A program made the position numbers and the translations under genes. This document shows positions 36,642-43,878 of a stretch of 64,000 bases of DNA, piece after piece; position 1 is the first letter of the stretch, and each line of letters begins with the position of its first letter. The notes below the pieces were generated by a model, which had not been told where the DNA came from, ran no database searches, and worked only from the letters and a program-made list of their open reading frames with translations. Origin of the DNA: Corynebacterium sputi DSM 45148 (lineage in GTDB: Bacteria > Actinomycetota > Actinomycetes > Mycobacteriales > Mycobacteriaceae); the NCBI RefSeq assembly GCF_000427865.1, contig NZ_ATYV01000004.1:110764-174763 (forward strand), in the 5' to 3' direction.

Positions 36642-37895
36642 CTAGTGGAGTATGTGTCGGCCACGCTCAGCGCGGGGATCATCAGGCACAGAGTCAGCCT
36701 CAGCACGGCCATACCGTGCGACGATGCCGGCGAACAGCTTCACGCCGACGCTGAGGCACCGCTCATCCACGACCAAATCATCCCGGTGCAGATCGTGCTT
36801 CTCCCCATGACCGGACCAGCATCCCAAGCGAGCCATCGACCCGGGAACGTGCTCCAGGTACCAGCCGAAGTCCTCTCCCCCGCTGGACTGAGGAGCCTCA
36901 ATCAGAGCCGACGGGTCGACCGCGCGGACGGTCTCTGCGACCAGTGCCGTGCAGTAGTCATCGTTGATCACTGGCGGCACGCCCTTGACGTATTTCAGTG
37001 CGTGATCGACCCCAGTCGGTGCCAGTACCTGCTCGATCAGGTCTCTCATGAGCGGTTCAATGCCGCGCCAGGTGGCCACATCGGCGCTGCGGATCGTGCC
37101 GAGCATCGTGCCGTGGGAGGGAATTGCGTTGGCTGCGTAACCAGCATTGGCAGCGCCGAAAGTCAGCACGGTGCCAGTACGCGGGTCGACCCGACGGGAC
37201 AGCAGACCCGGAAGCTCGGTCAGAAGTTTGCCCATGGCGAAAGTAAGGTCGGCGGTGATGTGCGGGCGCGCCGAGTGCCCGCCGGGGCCGTCAAGACGAA
37301 TTTCCATGGTGTCTCCGGCGGAGGTGATCGCACCGACCCGGACACCAATCTGTCCGACGCGAAGCTTCGGCTCGCAGTGCACTGCAAAAATCCTGGCAAC
37401 GCCGTCGAGTCCACCGAATTCGATGACATCTGGAGCACCTCCCTCCATGACCTCTTCGGCCGGTTGGAAGATGAAGCGCAGCGGAACGGGTACGCCGCCG
37501 TGCTCACGGTCGTACTCGGCCATCGCCAGGGCGGTACCGAGAGTGATCGCCGTGTGGAAGTCATGCCCGCAGGCGTGCATGACGCCCGGGCTCTGGCTGC
37601 TGAACGGCAGGTCGGTGTTTTCGGTCAGTGGAAGGGCGTCCATGTCACCGCGGAAGGCGAGCCGACCGACCGGCTCCCCCACCTCATCGAGCCGGTCGTC
37701 CCCGATATCGACCATCAGTCCGGTGTTCGGGAATCGCACTGGCTGCAAACCTGCGTCGCTCAGCAACGCTGCCACCAGGTCGGTGGTCCCGAATTCCATG
37801 TGAGACAGCTCAGGGTTTTCGTGCACACGCCTGCGGAATCGCTCGATCTCGTCGCCGTTGCGCTGCCACCAGTCCCCGATAAAGTCTTCAATCAC
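36642..37895 (-). CDS. M20-family amidohydrolase (AmiA/AmiB type)
   Basis: Metal-dependent amidohydrolase of about 417 residues related to hippurate hydrolase and N-acyl amino acid deacylases. Features are RRVHENPELSHMEFGTTDLV, RLAFRGDMDALPLTE, the metal ligands in VMHACGHDFHTAITLG (Cys and two His), FIFQPAEEVMEGG with catalytic Glu, then the dimerisation domain with GPGGHSARPH and the final SGGEDFGWYLEHVPG. The GTG at 37895 has TACAGT 7 bases upstream, so a leaderless start replaces the longer frame that runs into upp. Substrate unknown; mycobacterial amiA1/amiB1 lie in the same place between lpdA and upp. Confidence 0.87.
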   Translation of the reverse strand: MIEDFIGDWWQRNGDEIERFRRRVHENPELSHMEFGTTDLVAALLSDAGLQPVRFPNTGLMVDIGDDRLDEVGEPVGRLAFRGDMDALPLTENTDLPFSSQSPGVMHACGHDFHTAITLGTALAMAEYDREHGGVPVPLRFIFQPAEEVMEGGAPDVIEFGGLDGVARIFAVHCEPKLRVGQIGVRVGAITSAGDTMEIRLDGPGGHSARPHITADLTFAMGKLLTELPGLLSRRVDPRTGTVLTFGAANAGYAANAIPSHGTMLGTIRSADVATWRGIEPLMRDLIEQVLAPTGVDHALKYVKGVPPVINDDYCTALVAETVRAVDPSALIEAPQSSGGEDFGWYLEHVPGSMARLGCWSGHGEKHDLHRDDLVVDERCLSVGVKLFAGIVARYGRAEADSVPDDPRAERGRHILH

Positions 37896-37902
37896 GACTA
37901 CC

Positions 37903-37908
37903 ACTGTA
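37903..37908 (-). promoter_or_regulatory. -10 element of leaderless amidohydrolase gene
   Basis: TACAGT on the minus strand, 7 bases before the GTG start. Confidence 0.5.
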
Positions 37909-37953
37909 GGACCATGTCCTGTGAGAACCAGTTCGTGGCCCCTCGGACCGGTG

Positions 37954-38589
37954 CTACAGGTCGATGTTGCGGGGTCCGTAGAGGCGGTCGCCAGCGTCGC
38001 CGAGTCCCGGGACGATGTAGGCATCATCGTTCAGTTCCGGGTCGATGACTCCGGTAACCAGTCGAATCTCAATGTCGGAACCCTCCAACGCGTCGACCCC
38101 CGGCTGTCCGGAAACGACACAGATTGCAGTGATGCTCTTCGGATTGCGGTCCGCCAAGAGCCGGGCTGCATGGAGCAGCGATCCGCCGGTGGCCAGCATC
38201 GGGTCCAGGAGGAACACATCGCGGCCACTCAGGTCCGCGGGCAGAGCTTCTAGGTAGGCCACGGGCACGTGGGTCTCCTCATTACGCGCGAGTCCGACGA
38301 AGCCGACCTGCGCGTCCGGGATCATCGACAGAGCTGGGTCAACCATCCCCAAGCCAGCACGAATGATCGGAACGAGAATCGGCGGGTCTTCGAGCCTGCG
38401 TCCGGTCGTTGTCGCGACCGGGGTGGTCACCTCAAATTCTTCGATGTTCAGGTCTCGGGCTGCCTCGTACACCAGCATCGAGCTGAGGTCGGTGAGAGCA
38501 GCGCGGAAGCCGGCATTGTCCGTCGCTTCATCGCGAAGCACGGTCAACCGGGTGGCGGCGAGTGGGTGGTCGACAACCTTGATCTCCAT
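37954..38589 (-). CDS. upp: Uracil phosphoribosyltransferase
   Basis: Pyrimidine salvage enzyme making UMP from uracil and PRPP. The 211-residue protein starts [20 protein letters not shown] and holds the family sites [12 protein letters not shown], the PRPP loop [18 protein letters not shown] and the uracil-binding C-terminus [20 protein letters not shown] at 38589; TAGCTT lies exactly 7 bases upstream and the GGGG in between is too close for a ribosome site, so the mRNA is probably leaderless. The longer frame upstream is unsupported. Confidence 0.95.
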   Translation of the reverse strand: MEIKVVDHPLAATRLTVLRDEATDNAGFRAALTDLSSMLVYEAARDLNIEEFEVTTPVATTTGRRLEDPPILVPIIRAGLGMVDPALSMIPDAQVGFVGLARNEETHVPVAYLEALPADLSGRDVFLLDPMLATGGSLLHAARLLADRNPKSITAICVVSGQPGVDALEGSDIEIRLVTGVIDPELNDDAYIVPGLGDAGDRLYGPRNIDL

Positions 38590-38596
38590 GCCCCAC

Positions 38597-38602
38597 AAGC
38601 TA
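38597..38602 (-). promoter_or_regulatory. -10 element of leaderless upp
   Basis: TAGCTT on the minus strand, 7 bases before the upp ATG. Confidence 0.5.
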
Positions 38603-38724
38603 CTCGCGCTACGCCCAGGGGATGCAGCCGGCGACATTTCTGGGAACCAGTGTGGGGTTCGTTGCGTCTAACTAGGTGAAGGACTTGTTTGTTCCACCAT
38701 TGATTCTCTGGGGAAGGATCTCCG

Positions 38725-39105
38725 ATGCCCGTCTCGTCAGCACTGTCCAGTTCATCTATTTCACTTGATCCGTCGTTGGTCTCGACTGCGTCTTCGGCCA
38801 TGCGGGGCCTCTCCGCAGCGTCCTCAGTGGTGCCCGCAGTGCCTGGTGCGCTGTCTGCATTAGCGGCCGGTGGAACCGGTGTCGTTCAGGCCGGAGCCAC
38901 CGCGATGCCGGGTATCTCCGGGGTTGTGAAGTTTTGCACTGCCGCGGCCACGGCAGCGACCGTCCAAGCCGACCGGATCATGCAACTCGGCGGGTTCGCC
39001 GGCGCCGCGGCCAATTCATTGGATTCTGTGGTGGGGGCTGTCTCCGATCATGAGCTAAACACCAGCTCCGCGATGGACAACCTTTCCGGACAGGTGATCG
39101 TATGA
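38725..39105 (+). CDS. Ala/Ser-rich helical protein, partner of NlpC/P60
   Basis: Protein of 126 residues that I do not recognise. It is almost wholly small residues (Ala, Ser, Gly, Val) arranged as two or three helices, with no signal peptide and no charged N-terminus. The second half (TVQADRIMQLGGFAGAAANS, then SVVGAVSDHELNTSSAMDNL) resembles the heptad layout of ESX-secreted EspC-type or WXG100-like proteins. ATG has AAGGA 8 bases upstream. Its stop overlaps the start of the NlpC/P60 gene by four bases (ATGA), so the two products are made together. An export partner or chaperone-like subunit is inferred; a membrane-active protein is the alternative. Confidence 0.7.
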   Translation: MPVSSALSSSSISLDPSLVSTASSAMRGLSAASSVVPAVPGALSALAAGGTGVVQAGATAMPGISGVVKFCTAAATAATVQADRIMQLGGFAGAAANSLDSVVGAVSDHELNTSSAMDNLSGQVIV

Positions 39106-40139
39106 TCCCCGCAGGCCTCGCCCAGATCCCAGTCCAGATCATCAGTGCTGCTGGTGAAGCCGCATTGTCGGCCGCTCCGGCCCTCCAGTCGACGGTGTTC
39201 CCGTCTCCGCCGGACGGCCCGATGTGGTCCAGTGTCAGCAACTCACTTGCCGACGGCTTCAGCGGCGACGCCGGCACCGCCGTTCAGAGCGCAGTAAGCC
39301 TCGCCGGAGCCGCTTCGGCAATCATGGATGGTGATGCCATCACTGGCGCCGCCGCAATCGTCGAAGGCTCAATATCCATCGCGACGGCCGTGGCCGAATT
39401 GGCGCAGATAGCAACCGAGTTCATCGCCGCCGCCATCAGCACAATCACGGCAGCAGCAGCTTCGGGACCGGCCGCACCGATGATGGCCCTTCCCGCCCTC
39501 ATTCAGCAGGCCACGAAATCACTCGGTCAAGCAGCCTCGGTCGTCGCACGTCTTGAATCGCAGCTAGCCGGACCGACTGCGCAACTCGAACAAATCGCTT
39601 CGAAAACAGTGCCGATGCCAGACGAACCCCGAGCCCTTGGCACAGGTTTTAATAATGCCAACACTTCCGCACAATCCACCGGGTCCGGACTATCCCCGGC
39701 TCAAGGGGCCTTCACCCAAGCGAGCAATTCCAGCGAGGGTGCGAGCGATATCGGAGGCGACTCAGTGCTCTCCGATGGCGAGGGAGCTCCCACTCCAGAG
39801 GCTCAGGCCGCCGTCCAGAATGCATTGTCTGCAGTGGGAACTCCCTACGTCTGGGGAGGAACTACGCCAGGCTCGGGCCTTGATTGCAGCGGCTTAACGC
39901 AGTGGGCCTATGGGCAGGCCGGAGTCGATATTCCCCGTACTGCGGCCGAGCAGACGGTAGGTCGATCAGTCTCTGCAGATGAGCTGCTACCCGGAGATCT
40001 TGTTATCTGGTCAGGCCACGTCGCGATGGTCACCGGTGACGGGATGATGGTCGAGGCCGGCGATCCGGTGCAGGTTAATCCGATCCGTACCTCGAACATC
40101 GGGATGGAGTTCCATGGGTACTGGAGGCCGACGGGCTAG
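39102..40139 (+). CDS. NlpC/P60 peptidase with helical N-terminal domain
   Basis: Protein of 345 residues. Residues 1-170 are Ala-rich helices like the upstream partner (SLADGFSGDAGTAVQSAVSL, then a long Ala/Ile stretch at about 85-125), a form seen in type VII-secreted proteins. A Ser/Gly linker follows (about 180-230). The C-terminal 115 residues are an NlpC/P60 domain with catalytic Cys262 in GLDCSGLTQWAYGQAG, His306 in WSGHVAMVTGDG and the usual VGTPYVWGGTTPG opening. There is no Sec signal, so secretion would need another route, for example with the coupled 126-residue protein. Probably a cell-wall hydrolase or an antibacterial effector. Confidence 0.85.
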   Translation: MIPAGLAQIPVQIISAAGEAALSAAPALQSTVFPSPPDGPMWSSVSNSLADGFSGDAGTAVQSAVSLAGAASAIMDGDAITGAAAIVEGSISIATAVAELAQIATEFIAAAISTITAAAASGPAAPMMALPALIQQATKSLGQAASVVARLESQLAGPTAQLEQIASKTVPMPDEPRALGTGFNNANTSAQSTGSGLSPAQGAFTQASNSSEGASDIGGDSVLSDGEGAPTPEAQAAVQNALSAVGTPYVWGGTTPGSGLDCSGLTQWAYGQAGVDIPRTAAEQTVGRSVSADELLPGDLVIWSGHVAMVTGDGMMVEAGDPVQVNPIRTSNIGMEFHGYWRPTG

Positions 40140-40250
40140 ACAATAGTTTTCAGCGCATTTCCGGCACCTAGTGCTCCATCGGAAAGCAGCCATAGTCTCG
40201 AGCGGCAGGTCACTAAGGGATGCCTTCTACCACCTTAAAAACATCCGTGT

Positions 40251-40960
40251 TTAGCTTCTCATTCTCAATTCGATTTCATGCCCATCCAACGACTCTTTTA
40301 ATTTCATGGCAATCGCAGTAACCATTTCGAGTGCCGACAGCTGCGCGAATGCAAAGACAACCATGCACCCTCGACTACCAGGCTTGTATTCCAAAATACC
40401 GTTGGTCACGATTTCTAGTTTCGCACCCTTTACCTTATCGAAGACATCAATGTGATCTATTTCGTAATACTTAGTCGATCCAATTCCATTATCATTCCTC
40501 GATACCCCCCAAGGCTTAGGACGAAGACCGTTGGCCCAAAATTCATCTGATTCAACTTCCACAAGAACCAACACGCTGGCACCAATGCCAATGCCAAAAA
40601 GAATAAAGGAGAAATAATCGAACTCCCCGCCCGCGCCGGGAGCATCGCCGGATTAATTACCCCAGAACCAAAATAAACTGGCAACATGAACATGGTGGCA
40701 GCGAACACATAAATCAGATAGGAACGATATATTACGTTCCCTGAACTCAAAACCTTCACAAAGTTCCATCTAACCAAGGCATACACACGCGAAAATGACG
40801 TACCGCGCGCACCAATCGCAAGAAAAAGTAGAAGGAAATCGATTGACATCATTCCGACAGTGCGAAAGAACTCGCCATGAGCGATAGAATACGCAAGAAG
40901 AATAGCTCCGGGACTTAAGGCAATAACACCAAATAATACTGCTCCAATTAGCTTATCCAC
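40251..40960 (-). pseudogene. Frameshifted small membrane protein
   Basis: Likely one gene in two frames. A GTG at 40960 with GGGAGGG 5 bases upstream opens about 135 residues with four hydrophobic helices (LIGAVLFGVIALSPGAILLA, FLLLFLAIGARG, SYLIYVFAATMFMLPVYFG, PLFFLALALVPACWFLW). The frame then becomes meaningless, while a second frame (from 40574 down) carries a soluble acidic domain with SDEFWANGLRPKPWG and KYYEIDHIDVFDKVKGAKLE. The two overlap between 40457 and 40574; the shift is near 40565-40600. The DNA is clearly AT-richer than its surroundings. An alternative is two overlapping intact genes. Family unknown. Confidence 0.55.
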
Positions 40961-41128
40961 AAGACCCTCCCGCTTTGGATAATTCTAAAGCCTTCCTTCC
41001 ATAGTAGATAAAACCTCTTCAATTTCCCAACCCGAAACATAGTAAGGATACCCAGCTCCATCAATGCACCATCCTCAAAATGAGATAACATACACCGATT
41101 CAACGCAGATAGTTCCAGAAACTCAGAT

Positions 41129-41299
41129 CTAAAGCGACTCTTTCAATTTGCCCCATCGCTCGGACTCCCAACTTATCGCCCTTACAACCCACCCCGTTTC
41201 CGCATTCAACTCCTGTCGACTTGGAGATACACTTCGCTGACCATCAGCTAAGACTGCTGACACACAGCCCATCCGATAGAACCCCAAAGTCGATTCCAT
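41129..41299 (-). CDS. Possible 56-residue orphan protein
   Basis: Weak candidate. An ATG with AGAAGG 4 bases upstream opens 56 residues ending GWVVRAISWESERWGKLKESL (the last 21 of them, at positions 36-56). About 140 bases further along the minus strand, at 41060-40984, another frame reads DGAGYPYYVSGWEIEEVL and then a stop, with a similar Gly-aromatic-Trp-Glu layout, which hints at two diverged copies of one short gene, the second one broken. Low GC, no recognised family. Confidence 0.35.
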   Translation of the reverse strand: MESTLGFYRMGCVSAVLADGQRSVSPSRQELNAETGWVVRAISWESERWGKLKESL

Positions 41300-41412
41300 A
41301 TCACCTTCTCTCCGAGACGACCCCCAAAGAAATATGCGCTTATCTTGGAAGAGCAAACCAGCCAGAGCACACTAAACCAGAAGCGTGACTGCAAAATGCG
41401 CCGTCAATTACC

Positions 41413-42060
41413 TCAATGCACCCGCTTAACATAATTTCGATACTCCCGTCCAAACTTGGGAGTCTTCACCGAGACCGGAACATCAGAGAAAACTTGATTC
41501 CATTCGCAGGGGAATAAATGCGGGAATACAAACTGAGGCACCCAGATCAGGCGCTTCAAAGAAAGCCCTCCTTGCCGGATAAACCTAACTTCCAAATAGG
41601 TTCGACGGGACCCCACAACCGCGATCTCCTCAACTTCCGCCCAATTGCATTTCCGTTCCCGCATACCAGCCTGCCGAAAACGAAACTCTTCATGCCCTAC
41701 CTCAATTACGGATTCATGTTTTCCCAAAATTTACACAAACTTAAACAAGGCGATTCCAATCAGAGCAAATCCCATGATTTGCTGCCCAGCAGTTGTTTCT
41801 GCGGGATCAATCATTCGCCGAGGCAGAACCAGTTCAGGAGCCATAATAATTGTCACGCCCGCCACGAAAAGAAACGCAAAGTGACCGAACAACAGAATAT
41901 AAGCCGGCGAGTTCGACTTCATATTTACCGAATCTGTCAGATTAGATACTTTTGCCCGAATGAAAGGTAGTGGTGCCCACCTAGGAGCTAGAATTGCAAG
42001 AAACGCAACAGCCATCGCAATCCCCATCATCGACCACGTTAAACCCCTCAGGAGGCGCAA
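41413..42060 (-). pseudogene. Membrane protein gene with in-frame stop
   Basis: Two consecutive open stretches in one frame, separated by a single TAA at 41731-41733. The first (109 residues) has three hydrophobic helices, including MAVAFLAILAPRW, AYILLFGHFAFLFVAGVTII and QQIMGFALIGIALFKFV. The second (about 104 residues) is a soluble domain with ESVIEVGHEEFRFRQAGMRE, TYLEVRFIRQ and LIWVPQFVFPHLFP. The membrane-then-soluble layout mirrors the broken gene at 40251-40960, so a nonsense mutation in a roughly 215-residue gene is the simplest reading. Two adjacent genes remain possible, since a TTG follows the stop at once. Confidence 0.5.
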
Positions 42061-42086
42061 ATCCCTCCCAACCCCTCCACTTAGGC

Positions 42087-42397
42087 TTATATAGAATCCA
42101 GCACCTCAGAACTGAAAATCCGGCTGCGAATACACTCTGCCTTGTACATTCCATTAAACGTCTCCACCAACGCGTTGTCGTAGGCATCACCGACCGTGCC
42201 TACCGACGGGCTGATACCCTCATCAGCCAACGCACCTGGAACTTCACTGCCGTGTACTGGCTCCCAGCATCTGAATTATGAATCAGGCGGCCACGATTAA
42301 CTAGATGATCAGCCCGGCTACGCTCCCACAACGCCAGACGCCACGGAATTCGCACAAGTTCCACACCCCTGAATGCGTGCGCGCGATGGGCAATCAT
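42087..42397 (-). pseudogene. IS3-family transposase remnant
   Basis: C-terminal part of an IS3-type OrfB integrase, broken. One frame gives LIHNSDAGSQYTAVKF (the second catalytic Asp motif) and then shifts near 42250-42260 to a frame reading LADEGISPSVGTVGDAYDNA, LVETFNGMYKAECIRSRIF and a stop at 42087. Both the N-terminal catalytic core and the terminal repeats are missing. It marks an old insertion at the edge of the AT-rich stretch and is a different subgroup from the IS element at the right end of the window. Confidence 0.8.
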
Positions 42398-42573
42398 CCC
42401 TGGCCATAGTTACACATAAAGATTCAGTAACGATTTTCTCACGCTTCTCGATTCGATCGAGATCCGTTTACTCGTTCCGCGCTTCCACAACCTCGGGTTC
42501 CGTCCGTGTCCGTCCAACTCACCGGGTATCCTTTCGGTGACGTTTGCGGACTACACCAGGAACGGGGTTATTC
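42398..42573. other. Intergenic region before duplicated-domain gene
   Basis: No open frame or hairpin of note. It probably holds the promoter of the following gene; base composition returns to the high-GC level by about 42460. Confidence 0.4.
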
Positions 42574-43821
42574 ATGCCCAGGCACAGCATTGCCGCCATC
42601 AAGCTCGAGCTGACCGCAGGATCGGCCTACACCCTCTTCGCGCCGGAATGGCGTGAGGGAAACGCGGAATGGCAGGCGGTTCTCGGCCGCGGTGACGAGG
42701 TCTACCTCTTCCCCACCGCCGAGGAGATGCTGGCTTTCCTGGAGTCCGGCGCTGAGCATGACTTCACTGCTCACCCCGATTGGAAGTCATTCTCTACGCA
42801 CCTGGCCGACAGCTGCGCCATTGCTCCGCGCAACTCCTTCGATGTCGTTGGACTGCCAGATGCCCTGGCAGGTGAGCCGAACTTCGACAATGTCGACAAG
42901 GTCCAGCGCACCTTCGACATGACCCGTTCCCTGGCGGAGATCTGCGACCTCTCGAAGACTCGCCGCATGTTCACGGTGAACTCCACTCTGAACACCGCGC
43001 AGGAAGGTGTTGAGGCATTCCAGGGCGCAGGCGCCGGCCAGTGGTCCGCCATCGGCCGCATCGTGCTGGCCAACTGGAATGACGTCGTCGACGAACTCGA
43101 CACCTTGAATGGTCATGCCCCTGCTGTCGACGCCACCGCAGTTGCCGCTGCCGCGACTGCGATCACCACCGCGCAAGAGCGCCAGGAAAAGCTTCGCGAA
43201 GAGGCTGCCAAGAAGCGCGAGGAAGAGGCCAAGAAGGCCGAAGAGAAGAAGGCTGCGGGCGATCCGTACGACGCAACCGTGTGGGCTCGTGCCGGTATCG
43301 ACCCGATCAAGATTTCTATCTCCGGCCGTACTCTCTACACGCTGCGGTGCTACCTCGGTGACCGCGCCGTGTTCCTGGGCAAGAACGGCGAGATCAACAC
43401 CTTCTCCCAGCCGCGTCAGCTGACCCGCTGGGTCCTGGAGCACGATGATCACGACCTGGCTCACCTGACGACGTGGAACGAGATCATTGTTGCCGCTAAC
43501 GCCGGCGAGCTTGAGGTCACCGTTCACCCAGACAACGTGTACACCTTCACTGGTCTCGCGAATGACATCGCAGAAGGCCCCGGCTCCGTTGACCGCGCGC
43601 AGTTGGCCCGTGCCTACGAACTCATTGCCGACGCTGCTGACTGGGCTGACGACGATGCAGTGAACTCGACGCTCGCCGCCAACCAGCAGCTCCAGTGGCT
43701 GCTGAACTACCTGTTGGACAAGAGCTCCCCGGATGAGCCGGTACCGCCCTTCGACGAAGAGGCCTCCGGCTGGAGGAACCTGGAGTCGGGCCTGACGGAC
43801 CGCTTCACTACCAGCATCTGA
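42574..43821 (+). CDS. Conserved protein with duplicated domain, unknown
   Basis: Cytoplasmic protein of about 415 residues that I cannot name. It contains two versions of one domain: residues 5-70 (IKLELTAGSAYTLFAPEW, then DEVYLFPTAEEMLAFLESG, HPDWKSF) and about 245-310 (IKISISGRTLYTLRCYLG, then GEINTFSQPRQLTRWVLEH, TTWNEI). Each is followed by a helical region. Between them lies a charged coiled coil of Glu/Lys/Arg/Ala (about 195-232). There is no signal peptide or membrane helix. ATG has no strong ribosome site (GGGG 8 bases upstream). A strong terminator follows. The family seems restricted to corynebacteria, but that is from memory. Confidence 0.75.
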   Translation: MPRHSIAAIKLELTAGSAYTLFAPEWREGNAEWQAVLGRGDEVYLFPTAEEMLAFLESGAEHDFTAHPDWKSFSTHLADSCAIAPRNSFDVVGLPDALAGEPNFDNVDKVQRTFDMTRSLAEICDLSKTRRMFTVNSTLNTAQEGVEAFQGAGAGQWSAIGRIVLANWNDVVDELDTLNGHAPAVDATAVAAAATAITTAQERQEKLREEAAKKREEEAKKAEEKKAAGDPYDATVWARAGIDPIKISISGRTLYTLRCYLGDRAVFLGKNGEINTFSQPRQLTRWVLEHDDHDLAHLTTWNEIIVAANAGELEVTVHPDNVYTFTGLANDIAEGPGSVDRAQLARAYELIADAADWADDDAVNSTLAANQQLQWLLNYLLDKSSPDEPVPPFDEEASGWRNLESGLTDRFTTSI

Positions 43822-43825
43822 CAGA

Positions 43826-43863
43826 AACTCCCCGTACCGAATCTTCGGTGCGGGGAGTCTTCT
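43826..43863. terminator. Bidirectional terminator after duplicated-domain gene
   Basis: Stem ACTCCCCGTACCGA / TCGGTGCGGGGAGT (one G-T pair) with an ATCT loop, followed by CTTCT on the plus strand and TTT on the minus strand. It lies between the unknown gene and the convergent monooxygenase gene. Confidence 0.88.
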
Positions 43864-43878
43864 ATCAAGGGCGTGAGA

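Noticed and set aside
35556..38048. Open frame of 830 codons on the plus strand
   Set aside because: It runs antisense through lpdA and the amidohydrolase, both clear families. High-GC codon bias leaves the opposite strand open.
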